Shown piece by piece: positions 44,273 through 53,320 of a DNA stretch of 64,000 bases. How positions within the stretch are numbered: the stretch's first letter is position 1; every line of letters begins with the position of its first letter. The stretch comes from Ochrobactrum sp. CGA5 (lineage in GTDB: Bacteria; Pseudomonadota; Alphaproteobacteria; Rhizobiales; Rhizobiaceae). Both the position numbers and the translations under genes were made by a program. The DNA is taken from assembly GCF_006345815.1 (NCBI RefSeq), contig NZ_VCIG01000042.1:299409-363408 (forward strand), written 5' to 3'. The notes beneath the pieces were generated by a model. It was not told the DNA's origin. It was given only the letters and a program-made list of their open reading frames with translations, and made no database searches.

Positions 44273-45136
44273 TTATTGTTTGTCTTGGCGGGGAGAGCAT
44301 GCGCCAGACTTTTCGCTAGCTTCGTCAAGGTTACATGGAGAATTACCGTTTGCTCGTCGAGCGGCGCGGCAGAAGGAAAAGCCTATGCCAAAACGCCTCA
44401 CGCTGTCGTCGATCGCCTCGGCACGACTCGTAATTCTTTGCCAGAGCCACACCATCTGACATAGGACCAAGCTCCAGGCGACAATGACATCGGACAGGAA
44501 ATGCGCACCGAAGAGAACCCTGTTGAAGGAAATAAAAAACAGGACCGGAACTGCAAGAATAGTCGCAAGAGACCGCCATTGCGCCGGCACAAAGACGACT
44601 AACGACAGTGTTGCAACGGCGACAGCGGCTTCACCGGAAGGAAAGGAGCAATTGTGTGTACAGGCTGCTGCATACTGCCATACAGGGGAGAAATCAGCCG
44701 TTCCACCAAACTCAATAATATCACGCGGACGGGCTCTTCCGATAGCGACTTTGAGAAACTGTACCGTAATCAATGGGCCGAGCAAAAAGCTCAGGAGCAC
44801 AAAGAGAGCTTTATGCGGCGGACAGAACGCGTATTTGCGCGGCAGCGCCCAATGGAGGCTCATTGCAAGCAGCATGACGGGCAAAAAATATATCAAACCC
44901 TGACGGTTTATGTCCCGTACAGCCTTCAAGAATGGATTCTCGGACAGCGGGAAGCCATGTTCGTTCGCAAAGAAGCGTGAAATGGTCAGATCGACGGAAG
45001 GGAATACCACCAGGCTAAAACTCGCAGCCAGGATAATGATTGCAAGCAGATGCGTTGGCCATGAGACAATCCTGTAACGTTTGAGATGATCGGCCGCTGC
45101 GGTGAAATGGCTGGAGCACGGGACGGATTCTTGCAT
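44273..45136 (-). CDS. PAP2 family lipid phosphatase with SGE motif
   Basis: About 287 residues from ATG at 45136 (GAGGTGTCGAC upstream). Six helices. The three phosphatase motifs are KVAIGRARP (C1), SFPSGEAAVAV (C2) and NRVLFGAHFLSDV (C3). In C2 the usual PSGH is PSGE, as in Rhizobium lipid A phosphatase LpxE (SGE). It may dephosphorylate lipid A, phosphatidylglycerol phosphate or undecaprenyl pyrophosphate at the periplasmic face. It is divergent from a two-component system that senses envelope conditions. The C-terminal 40 residues are hydrophilic. Confidence 0.85.
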   Translation of the reverse strand: MQESVPCSSHFTAAADHLKRYRIVSWPTHLLAIIILAASFSLVVFPSVDLTISRFFANEHGFPLSENPFLKAVRDINRQGLIYFLPVMLLAMSLHWALPRKYAFCPPHKALFVLLSFLLGPLITVQFLKVAIGRARPRDIIEFGGTADFSPVWQYAAACTHNCSFPSGEAAVAVATLSLVVFVPAQWRSLATILAVPVLFFISFNRVLFGAHFLSDVIVAWSLVLCQMVWLWQRITSRAEAIDDSVRRFGIGFSFCRAARRANGNSPCNLDEASEKSGACSPRQDKQ

Positions 45137-45344
45137 GTCGACACCTCGGAAGAGTTGAGCGACTGCGATTTGAGGTCCGATTATCAAGACTTTGCGAAGA
45201 TCAAGACAGCACCGTGTCTAAAACGGGTCCGTGCACCGTGCGCATAGTGTTTGGAAATTGCACGTTCAAGAATTGCCAGTCATAGTCCGCACAACCTTTG
45301 CCTAGGTGAAAGTCGAATACATCGAGAAGAATTTGGAGCCCCTG

Positions 45345-46037
45345 GTGGACAACAGTCTCGTTCTTATTGTGGAAGATGAGCCGGAAATTGCGCAGATTTT
45401 AGATGCCTATCTGGTACGGGAAGGCTATCGCACGGTACGGGCAGCCGATGGCGAAACAGCGCTGCAACATCACGCACTGCTGTCGCCGGATATTGTTTTG
45501 CTGGATGTCCGCATCCCCAAACTTGACGGTTTTGCTGTGCTGGCGCGCTTGCGGCAGACCAGAAGTACGCCCGTGATCATGGTGACAGCTCTGGCCGAAG
45601 ACATCGACAGGCTCAGCGGCCTTCGTCCTGGTGCGGACGATTACGTTGTAAAGCCGTTCAACCCGCAGGAGGTGGTTGCCCGGGTCAAGGCGGTGCTGCG
45701 CCGTACGAAAGGAGATCAGCAAGAGACCCTCCGGCGGTTCGGATCGATTGAGGTTGATTTCAATGCTTATTCGGCTTTCGTCAATCGTGACGGAGAGCGG
45801 ATTGCTCTCCAACTCACCCTGAGCGAGTTCAGAATTCTCGCTTATATGGTCCGCCGTCCCACACATGCCTTTGATCGCGCCGATATTCTAGATGCCTGCC
45901 TGCCGGAAAGCGATGCGCTGGTTCGCACGGTGGATACTCACATATCAAATTTGCGAAAGAAGCTTGAGGCGCTTGGACAGAGAGATTTCTTCCCCGCAGT
46001 CCGCGGTATCGGTTATCGCTTGGCAGACCCCAAATGA
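45345..46037 (+). CDS. OmpR/BaeR-like response regulator
   Basis: About 230 residues. GTG at 45345 is preferred because GGAG stands 6 bases upstream and translation then begins just before strand one; GTG at 45306 would add 13 residues. The receiver has LIVEDEPEIAQ, acceptor Asp in IVLLDVRIPKLDG, Thr in VMVTAL and Lys in YVVKPFNP. The winged helix shows LTLSEFRILAYMVRRPTHAFDRADI and VRTVDTHISNLRKKLE. Its end overlaps the kinase start (ATGA). It resembles BaeR and AdeR, which control multidrug efflux and envelope stress. The P-type ATPase gene downstream is convergent, so no target is obvious. Confidence 0.88.
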   Translation: MDNSLVLIVEDEPEIAQILDAYLVREGYRTVRAADGETALQHHALLSPDIVLLDVRIPKLDGFAVLARLRQTRSTPVIMVTALAEDIDRLSGLRPGADDYVVKPFNPQEVVARVKAVLRRTKGDQQETLRRFGSIEVDFNAYSAFVNRDGERIALQLTLSEFRILAYMVRRPTHAFDRADILDACLPESDALVRTVDTHISNLRKKLEALGQRDFFPAVRGIGYRLADPK

Positions 46038-47209
46038 AACTCCCCGCGCTTCCGCTTGCCACACTGACTGCGATCATAATTGCCGCCATGCTTCTGCTCA
46101 GCGTTGGCCTGGCTTATCTGGGCGTGACCTCTTACGCGGCCTATCTTGAAGAGGGCGTGATAAAAAGCCTGCCTGCCAATGCAGCCCAGGCCTATCGCGA
46201 TATGAATTCCGGTATCGTGCCGGAAGCGGCGGCAATAAGAGAATTGTTCGACCACCTCGATAGCCTTTCCGACCCTGTCGATTTTCAACTCTATCTTTCG
46301 GTACTCGTCTGCGGACTGGCTTCCGCGCTTATTTGCAGCATCATCGGGATATATTTGGCCAGGAGGATCGCACGACCTCTGGAACAGCTGACACAGGTCG
46401 CAGAAGGGCTGAAATCTGGAGATTTTTCTGTCAGACTGGATGAGTCTCATACAAGCACGGTAGAGGTTAAAAGCCTCATTGACAGCTTCAATGCGCTGGC
46501 GACAAGTCTTGAAACCATGGAAGAAAGGCTGCGCTTCAACAATATGGCCGTAGCGCATGAGTTGCGCACGCCGCTTACCATATTGCGCGGCTCGATGCAG
46601 GGAATGGTGGACGGCGTATTTCCATTGGATACCAAAACTGTAGCAAGCCTCTTGCTACAGGTCGAGGGGCTGTCTCGGCTTGTCGAAGACTTGCGTACCC
46701 TGTCGCTTGCGATAGGACAAAAGCTTGTCATGGACCGTGAGCATTTTGAACTAGCCGAGCTGGTGGATGCCGTGCTCGATGCAGCCAAGCCTATGCTTGC
46801 TGCAAGCAAGCTCGCAGTTGAGAAAGAATTGATGCCGATGCAGGCGGTCGCCGATTGCCAGCGCATTCGGCAGGCCATACTCGCAATTCTCGAAAATGCT
46901 TGTCGATATGCTGCGAGCGGTGGGGTGTTGCGATGCCAAACGGAACTGCGTGCCGACGGCTTTATCGCGGTCCATATCCATGACCGCGGCCCCGGCTTTC
47001 CTGAAAAAACGGGTGAAATAACTGTCAATCCGTTCTGGCGCGGAGACACGTCTCGTTCCAGAGCTACGGGAGGAACGGGGCTCGGCCTGTCTGTCGTACA
47101 GGCGATCGCAACCGCCCATGGCGGAAAACTTGAACTTAGCAATCGGCCAGGTGGTGGCGCCACCGTATCTATTCTCATCCCGCAAGAGTATACTGCCCAA
47201 ACTCAGTAA
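46034..47209 (+). CDS. BaeS/AdeS-like sensor histidine kinase
   Basis: A 391-residue membrane kinase. Two helices (LATLTAIIIAAMLLLSVGLAYL and LSVLVCGLASALICSIIGIY) enclose a short periplasmic domain of 60 residues. HAMP follows (RRIARPLEQLTQVAEGLKSG), then HisKA with MAVAHELRTPLTILRG and HATPase boxes (ILENACRYA, DRGPGFPEKTG, GGTGLGLSVV). It phosphorylates the overlapping regulator. The signal is unknown. Confidence 0.9.
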   Translation: MKLPALPLATLTAIIIAAMLLLSVGLAYLGVTSYAAYLEEGVIKSLPANAAQAYRDMNSGIVPEAAAIRELFDHLDSLSDPVDFQLYLSVLVCGLASALICSIIGIYLARRIARPLEQLTQVAEGLKSGDFSVRLDESHTSTVEVKSLIDSFNALATSLETMEERLRFNNMAVAHELRTPLTILRGSMQGMVDGVFPLDTKTVASLLLQVEGLSRLVEDLRTLSLAIGQKLVMDREHFELAELVDAVLDAAKPMLAASKLAVEKELMPMQAVADCQRIRQAILAILENACRYAASGGVLRCQTELRADGFIAVHIHDRGPGFPEKTGEITVNPFWRGDTSRSRATGGTGLGLSVVQAIATAHGGKLELSNRPGGGATVSILIPQEYTAQTQ

Positions 47210-47583
47210 TGACGGTTCCGTTGCAAACGTTTCGACAATGATGATGGACGTATTGCAGTGCGGCCTTGCACCCCGCTCATAACACTCCGCATCCGAAAAC
47301 AGCGCTCACCGTAACTTTGGCGATCACAGAATGGAAAGCTCCGCCTGCAGTCATTGCCTGAGGGCAATCTTCGCCGCAACATCTCTGATGAATCCGGATT
47401 CAAGTTAACGTAACATCGCCCTCTTGGGGCTGCGAGATTGTCCAGAGATGACTCCTGTAGCCGAACCAGTCCCGCGATCGCACTGACGCGCTGGTCGAAA
47501 GGCACGCTAAAGAATCCGCAATTCGGTGAAAGGATGCTGGTGCATTTTTCACGAGCTCGCATTCTTTCGTGGCGCTACGACCC
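47210..47583. other. Intergenic region between convergent genes, no recognised gene
   Basis: About 374 bases. A minus-strand frame stays open for 119 codons (47203-47562), but it begins immediately before the ATPase 3' end region, has no similarity that I recognise and no ribosome site. I consider it non-coding or relic DNA. Confidence 0.4.
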
Positions 47584-49428
47584 TCAGTCGATGTTAGGTG
47601 AGATTTTTAGCGCTCGAAGCGCATTGAGGATAACGGCGACGTCAATCACCTCCTGGAGCAATGCACCTTGGACAGGCAACAGATAACCGAACGCTGCAGC
47701 GACCATGGCTATAACTGAAAGGCCAATACCCACTATAACACTTTCAATGGCAATCCGCCGTGACTGCTTTGCAATCTCTATCCCCGTGCGGAGCCTGTCT
47801 ATTCTGTCGACGAGAAGAACGACGTCAGCTGCCTCAGCCGATGCAGCTGCTCCCCGTGCCCCCATTGCAACGCCGACATCTGCCGCTGCAAGCGCAGGCG
47901 CATCGTTGACGCCGTCTCCTACCATCATCACAGGGCCATTCTTGCGCTCGCTGAGTACGGTCAGCACCTTTTGATCGGGTGAAAGTTCCGAGTAGATGGC
48001 ATCAAGCCCCAAGCCGTTGGTGATGCGTTTGGCCACAGCAGCGCGATCACCTGTCGCCAGCACGATGCGCCTGACGCCGTCCTTGCGCAAACCGCTTAAC
48101 GTATCGACCACATCGCCGCGCAACGGATCAGCCATTACGATATAGCCCGCGATGTTGTCGTCTATTGCGACTGCAACGAGGGCCGCTCCAGCTTCCGTGC
48201 TGGGGATTTCACTAAGTTTTGTATTAGCTTGTCTTTCAACAAAGCTGTGCCCGCCGACAATGACACTTCTACCATTCACTCTGCCAGCCACTCCATCGCC
48301 TGCCAGCTCGCTAACGTCAGTTGGCAGTACAAGATTTATGCGGCGCCCCTGAGCTGCAGCGACAAGAGCTTGTGCCATTGGATGTTTGGAGACTTGGTCA
48401 AGGGAAGCGGCGAACCACAATACCTCATTTTCGGTGAATCTTGGCTCGGGCTGGATCAAGGTGATCTGTGGGCGGCCATCAGTCAGCGTTCCGGTCTTGT
48501 CCAGAACTAGTGTATTGATACGAGCCATATTCTCCAATGGACGGGCGCCCTTCACCAATACACCAAAATGCGCGGAGCGCGACAGTCCAGCAACAAGAGC
48601 CACCGGAACCGCAAGGATGAGAGGACATGGTGTCGCTACGACAAGAACGGCTACCGACCTTATCGGATCTCCTGTGAACCACCACGCACCGAGCGCGATC
48701 ATAACAGTCACGATCAGAAAACCGACAGACCATTGATCCGCCAGTCTCGACATCGGGGCCTTGGAATTCTGTGCCTCCTCTACGAGGCGAACGATGCCAG
48801 CGTAAGTACTGTCTTTCGCTTCGTGAGTGGCTACGATATCGAACGCATCGCCAGCATTCGTTGATCCGCTTAGTACATCGGCTCCAGATGTAAGCGAAGC
48901 CGGAAGCGATTCTCCGGTCAGTGCAGACGTGTTGACGAAAGCTTTTGCGGAAGTGATGCGCCCGTCGACGGGTATGACATCTCCCTGGCGGATCAACAGG
49001 CGATCACCTGGACGAACCGTATCGACGGCAACCTCTTCGAGATGGTCATCAATATAACGTACTGTCGTTCGGGGCGCACGGGACAGCAAAGCATGCATCT
49101 CACGGCGTGCCCGTCCTTCGGCATAGCTCTCAAGGAAGGCACCGCCGGTGTACATGAGGGCGACAATCGAAGCCGCCAGCATCTCCCCAAATGCCAGCGC
49201 GGCCGACATCGACAACGCCGCGACGATATCCAGCCCGAACTCCTTTCGCCATAAACTCCGGAGAATTTCGACGAACAGAGTCGCCAGCACAGGCAAAGTG
49301 GCGATAGTCCAAATTAGTCGCGCGCCAAATGAGTAGCCGGAGAAATGCAAGCCGAGCCCGATGACAAGTCCGCAGAAGGCAAAAATCAAAAGGGTTGTTT
49401 TTGATCGATCTTCACCTGAAAATCGCAT
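47584..49428 (-). CDS. Heavy-metal P1B-type ATPase with TPC motif
   Basis: A 614-residue metal exporter without an N-terminal metal-binding domain. Residues 171-174 TGES form the actuator motif; 266-268 TPC in the metal-binding helix (VVATPCPLILAVPVALV) replaces the CPC of copper and zinc pumps; 310-314 DKTGT is the phosphorylation site; GDGVNDAPAL is the hinge. The second transport helix region ends QEVIDVAVILNALRAL instead of the P1B-4 HEGGT motif. GGGGAGACC precedes the ATG. Such subtypes are related to P1B-4 Co/Fe/Zn pumps; the metal is not determinable. Confidence 0.9.
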   Translation of the reverse strand: MRFSGEDRSKTTLLIFAFCGLVIGLGLHFSGYSFGARLIWTIATLPVLATLFVEILRSLWRKEFGLDIVAALSMSAALAFGEMLAASIVALMYTGGAFLESYAEGRARREMHALLSRAPRTTVRYIDDHLEEVAVDTVRPGDRLLIRQGDVIPVDGRITSAKAFVNTSALTGESLPASLTSGADVLSGSTNAGDAFDIVATHEAKDSTYAGIVRLVEEAQNSKAPMSRLADQWSVGFLIVTVMIALGAWWFTGDPIRSVAVLVVATPCPLILAVPVALVAGLSRSAHFGVLVKGARPLENMARINTLVLDKTGTLTDGRPQITLIQPEPRFTENEVLWFAASLDQVSKHPMAQALVAAAQGRRINLVLPTDVSELAGDGVAGRVNGRSVIVGGHSFVERQANTKLSEIPSTEAGAALVAVAIDDNIAGYIVMADPLRGDVVDTLSGLRKDGVRRIVLATGDRAAVAKRITNGLGLDAIYSELSPDQKVLTVLSERKNGPVMMVGDGVNDAPALAAADVGVAMGARGAAASAEAADVVLLVDRIDRLRTGIEIAKQSRRIAIESVIVGIGLSVIAMVAAAFGYLLPVQGALLQEVIDVAVILNALRALKISPNID

Positions 49429-49800
49429 TCTACAGGTCTCCCCGGTTTACAGAACGAACGGACGATAAAATGCATTCATCCGCTTCACACTGATTACGGT
49501 CAATCTTCTTCACACAACTTGCCGCAAAATGTCCAACGGAGTTTTCAGGCTGCCGTACTGAGCAAAACATCGATATTCGCCGTGAGTTTTACTGCCAACA
49601 CGCCGCCTGCGATAACGCCTGAGATGCCAGTTTCCGGTGAGCGAATTGTTCAGGTGTCGGAGGATGATGGGGCCGTAGCCTATATAGTGTCAGGTATGCC
49701 GCCGAAGCGATGCCGTCATAACGGAACTGCGCTCGGTCTGTTGGCAGAAGCTCAGTGAAAGCTACGTGAAAAAGCCCTGCGATGCGGGCTTGAAAACGCA

Positions 49801-49837
49801 TATAATATATATTATAGTATTTCATATAATGATATAT
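49801..49837. promoter_or_regulatory. Candidate BigR operator with overlapping promoter
   Basis: TATAATATATATTATA (49801-49816) is a perfect 16-bp palindrome, followed by a related imperfect one, ATATAATGATATAT (49824-49837), which ends just before the ribosome site of blh. BigR is known to bind an AT-rich palindrome over the promoter of its own operon; bigR lies downstream here. The 400 bases between the ATPase start and this site hold no recognised gene. Confidence 0.6.
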
Positions 49838-49848
49838 TGGAGGCAGAA

Positions 49849-51147
49849 ATGGCCATCACCACGATATCCGAGAAGCTATCGGTATCTTCGCAACTAAACC
49901 GGGAAGAACTCAGCTCGCTGCACAGCAGCAACTTCAAAACACTTATCAATAACCGTCCCGACGGAGAGGATGCAGACCAGCCTGGAAATCAGGCCGAGCG
50001 TGATGCAACCCATCAGGGCGGTCTTTCCTATGCTTTCATTCCGGTTACCATGAACTCGATCACTGAAGCTGACGTGCGTGCGTTTCAGACGGCGGTCGGA
50101 AAATCTGAAGGTTCCGTGCTCGCTCATTGCAAGACAGGTACGCGTTCGCTCAGCCTATACCTGATCGGCGAGGTCTTGGACGGGCGTATGTCTATTGACG
50201 AAGTTGTACCGTTCGGACGTGGGCACGGCTTTGATACGAGTGCCGCAGCCGCATGGCTTAAGCGCTTCGCTGAGCATCGCCCGGAGGTAAAGGGGTTCTT
50301 CGACAAGCGAACCTGGAGCGTTCAGTACGTCGTATCCGATCCGGCAACAGGCATGTGCGCGATCGTAGATCCTGTTCTCGACTTTGATGAGAAGTCAGGT
50401 TCAACGGCGACTATCAATGCCGATGCAATTCTCGATTACGTCCGCGATAACGGTTTGACGGTCGAATGGATTCTCGACACCCATCCGCATGCGGATCATT
50501 TTTCCGCAGCGCAGTATCTGAAGGAGAAAACCGGGGCGAAAACGGCGATAGGCGAGCATGTAATCGACGTCCAGAAACTCTGGAAGGGGATTTACAACTG
50601 GCCCGAGCTGGCCACCGACGGCTCGCAATGGGATCGGCTGTTCGCCCATGGGGAGACATTCAAGGTCGGTTCCATTGATGCCAGAGTTATGTTCTCTCCG
50701 GGGCATACACTCGCCTCTATCACTTATGTAATCGGCGACGCTGCCTTTGTGCACGATACACTCTTTATGCCGGACAGCGGTACTGCACGTGCAGATTTCC
50801 CTGGTGGGAGCGCGAAGGTCTTGTGGGACTCGATCCAGGATATTCTCGCACTTCCTGACGAAACGCGGATATTCACCGGTCATGATTATCAGCCAGGCGG
50901 CCGGGAACCGCGTTGGGAAAGCACCGTGGCTGATCAAAAGAAGCACAATCCGCATCTCGCCGGCGTATCGGAAGAGGCGTTCGTTGCTCTACGAAACAAG
51001 CGCGACAAAACGCTGCCAATGCCGAAGCTCATCCTGCATGCTCTACAGGTGAACATACGTGGAGGACGCCTCCCTGAGCCGGAAGCCAATGGCAAGCGCT
51101 ATCTCAAGTTTCCTCTGGATGCATTGGAAGGAGCCACCTGGGAGTGA
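49849..51147 (+). CDS. blh: Bifunctional sulfur transferase/persulfide dioxygenase Blh
   Basis: A 432-residue fusion. Residues 1-140 form the DUF442 phosphatase-like domain with the Cys loop HCKTGTRS (Cys94); residues 150-432 form an ETHE1-like metallo-beta-lactamase fold with THPHADH (211-217) and later FSPGHTLASITY and TGHDYQPGGR, the iron-binding histidines and aspartate. The enzyme oxidises glutathione persulfide formed from sulfide. TGGAGGCAGAA precedes the ATG at 49849. It leads an operon with bigR and a TauE-type exporter. In Agrobacterium and Xylella the same operon is induced by sulfide and used in biofilms. Confidence 0.93.
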   Translation: MAITTISEKLSVSSQLNREELSSLHSSNFKTLINNRPDGEDADQPGNQAERDATHQGGLSYAFIPVTMNSITEADVRAFQTAVGKSEGSVLAHCKTGTRSLSLYLIGEVLDGRMSIDEVVPFGRGHGFDTSAAAAWLKRFAEHRPEVKGFFDKRTWSVQYVVSDPATGMCAIVDPVLDFDEKSGSTATINADAILDYVRDNGLTVEWILDTHPHADHFSAAQYLKEKTGAKTAIGEHVIDVQKLWKGIYNWPELATDGSQWDRLFAHGETFKVGSIDARVMFSPGHTLASITYVIGDAAFVHDTLFMPDSGTARADFPGGSAKVLWDSIQDILALPDETRIFTGHDYQPGGREPRWESTVADQKKHNPHLAGVSEEAFVALRNKRDKTLPMPKLILHALQVNIRGGRLPEPEANGKRYLKFPLDALEGATWE

Positions 51148-51155
51148 ACATTGGT

Positions 51156-51485
51156 ATGAAGTCAATGATGAAGGAAGGGCTTTCTCCGAAAGAGCTCTCC
51201 CTGCGTGCAGGCGAGGTGGCGGATTTGTTAAAAACATTATCCCACCCAGTGCGCTTGATGATTGTCTGCACGCTGGTGGAAGGTGAATACTCTGTCGGAG
51301 AGATTGAAGAGAAAGTCGATGTTCATCAACCACATCTGTCGCAGCACCTAACGGTGCTGCGCGGCTCCGAGATCGTCGAAACTCGACGGGAAGGAAAGCA
51401 GATATTTTACAAGCTCGCGGAAGATAAAGCGGCGCGATTGGTCGCCTCGCTTTATGACATCTTCTGCGTGGAGAAAGAAAAATGA
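51156..51485 (+). CDS. bigR: ArsR family regulator BigR
   Basis: About 109 residues from ATG at 51156; a GTG at 51144 overlaps the blh stop and is an alternative. The winged helix is typical (LLKTLSHPVRLMIVCTLVEGE, then DVHQPHLSQHLTVLR). Two cysteines, Cys38 (LMIVC) and Cys104 (DIFCV), occupy the positions of the BigR pair that forms a disulfide or trisulfide when exposed to persulfide, releasing DNA. Repression of its own operon through the palindrome at 49801 is inferred. Confidence 0.9.
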   Translation: MKSMMKEGLSPKELSLRAGEVADLLKTLSHPVRLMIVCTLVEGEYSVGEIEEKVDVHQPHLSQHLTVLRGSEIVETRREGKQIFYKLAEDKAARLVASLYDIFCVEKEK

Positions 51486-51523
51486 GTGCTGGTCATGCGT
51501 GACAGAATTGGGAGCATACAGCC

Positions 51524-52300
51524 TTGAGTAACTCTATCATAGCGGCAGTAGGATCCGGAGGTGTTGTTGGCTTCATGCTGGGATTGCTCGGCGGTGGCGG
51601 CTCAATCCTTGCAACTCCGTTGCTCCTATACGTTGTTGGTGTAAGCCAGCCGCACATCGCCATCGGCACGGGTGCGCTTGCTGTTTCGGTCAATGCGTTC
51701 GCGAATTTTGTGAGCCATGCGATGAAGGGGCACGTCTGGTGGCGCTGTGGTATCGTCTTTTCCACGCTCGGCGTCGTCGGTGCACTTGTAGGTTCCAGTC
51801 TTGGGAAAGCTTTGGACGGTGACCGTCTCATCTTTCTGTTCGGCATTCTCATGATTGTCGTCGGGCTGTTCATGCTGAAGCCCAAAAAGAAGATAGATGT
51901 TGAACGCCGTCCGATTGACTTGAGAATGTGTCTCACAACGGCAGCGGTAGCTCTCGCTTCGGGCGCTGCATCTGGCTTCTTCGGTATTGGCGGGGGCTTT
52001 CTGATCGTGCCCGGCCTGATGCTGGCAACGGGTATGCCGATGATCAATGCAATCGGAACGTCGCTTCTTTCGGTGGGGGCCTTCGGACTGGCCACGGCTT
52101 TGAACTATGCCAGTTCGGGTCTGGTGGATTGGTGGCTCGCTGCCGAGTTTATCGGAGGCGGCGTTGTCGGAGGGCTTTTTGGAATGATGCTCGCAACGCG
52201 ATTGAGTGCATATAAGAACACTTTGAACCGCATATTCGCTGCGATAATTTTTATCGTTGCGGCATATATCCTATATCGCAATTGGACTGGCGTCAGCTAA
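51524..52300 (+). CDS. Sulfite exporter TauE/SafE family protein
   Basis: A 258-residue inner-membrane protein with about eight helices. It starts at TTG, with GGGAG 9 bases before it, the only ribosome site in reach. Two half repeats carry the family pattern GLLGGGGSILATPLLLYVVG and SGFFGIGGGFLIVPGLMLATGMP. In the blh-bigR operon it is expected to expel sulfite, the product of persulfide oxidation. Length is normal. Confidence 0.9.
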   Translation: MSNSIIAAVGSGGVVGFMLGLLGGGGSILATPLLLYVVGVSQPHIAIGTGALAVSVNAFANFVSHAMKGHVWWRCGIVFSTLGVVGALVGSSLGKALDGDRLIFLFGILMIVVGLFMLKPKKKIDVERRPIDLRMCLTTAAVALASGAASGFFGIGGGFLIVPGLMLATGMPMINAIGTSLLSVGAFGLATALNYASSGLVDWWLAAEFIGGGVVGGLFGMMLATRLSAYKNTLNRIFAAIIFIVAAYILYRNWTGVS

Positions 52301-52498
52301 TTCTGTGGTTGGCTGTCTTTCATTGCCGACCATAGCAGTCGCGATCATGCTGTAAGTGACCTGACCTCGTGAAACTGCGACGGCGAAGCAGCGAGGCCCG
52401 ACCGAAATAATTCCGGCGCAATCGCCTAACCCTCTATTGTCTTCCTTCCTGTGGCAGGCCGTCTGCATTGCTAAGAATTCGAGCGTATAGCTCCGATG

Positions 52499-53085
52499 TG
52501 TTACCACGAAACACGTGCTGCCGGAGAGAAGCCTGAAACGCTCGCCCCCGATGTTGAATTCGTAAAATGCATTGGCATAGAGCGCAGTATTGTCGTTAAC
52601 CTTGGTCTTGAAACCAGTACCGAGTTCAAGACTGGTTTCCTCCCAGGATGAACGAAGCCTGTCGTTATTGAAGTAGATAGTATCGCTTGCTTTGAGCTGA
52701 TGCCATACATTGGCCGGTACGAACGGATTGAACGGCAGGTCGTTAATCGTGTAATTGCCTTGCAGGCGCGCTCCAATACGCCCATCCAGGAATCGTTATT
52801 GTCGTAACGGATGGTGCCGCCAGGATCGGTAGCCTTATCGAAGTTCTGATACTGCCAGTAAATCTGCGCCTGCGGTTCGATCACCCATTTTTTGCTGATC
52901 GCGAACTTCTTGCCTGCTTCGAGAGAGGCTGTCCGTTCCTTGCCATGGAAGCTGGAACTATAGTCTGCGACCGATTCCGTACCGATGCCGAGCCATGAAT
53001 GCATGACGATGGCGTCGATATAGGCTTCGCCTTCCCATGTATGGGTACAGTAAGCGCCGATGGTGAAATCACTTAGACCCAGCAC
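52499..53085 (-). pseudogene. Autotransporter beta-barrel fragment with frameshift
   Basis: The reverse strand first reads as a barrel: LSDFTIGAYCTHTWEGEAYID, then VESxADYSSSFHGKERTASLEAGKKF-like strands and PQAQIYWQYQNFDKA. After DNNDSWMG (about 52790) the frame breaks; the continuing barrel (NPFVPANVWHQLKASDTIYF, ELGTGFKTKVNDNTALYAN, AFYEFNIGGERFRLL) is in another frame. The usual N-terminal passenger and the final aromatic C-terminal strand are absent. This is a broken remnant of an AidA/OmaA-like autotransporter, unrelated in sequence to the intact one at 18-23 kb. The gap 53086-53320 shows no gene. Confidence 0.75.
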
Positions 53086-53320
53086 AAGTTATAATTCTGC
53101 AAGGACGAGCGCCGGGAAATTTGGGGGAGTTTTTTTATTGAAGTATCCTCTAATATACATGTTGTCGCTTCGGATTCCTTGGGCTTTCCTGGGAGTTTTC
53201 GAACCGAATGGCCATACGCTCCATGGTATTTCGTGGATTGCCGATCCAGATCGAACGATGAAGCTCATCAAAAAGGATGACGCATAGACAAGAACCCAAT
53301 TTCTGCTTGAAGGACGCAAT

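Noticed and set aside
47203..47562. Minus-strand open frame of 119 codons between convergent genes
   Set aside because: No recognisable similarity and no ribosome site; kept only as an unassigned gap.
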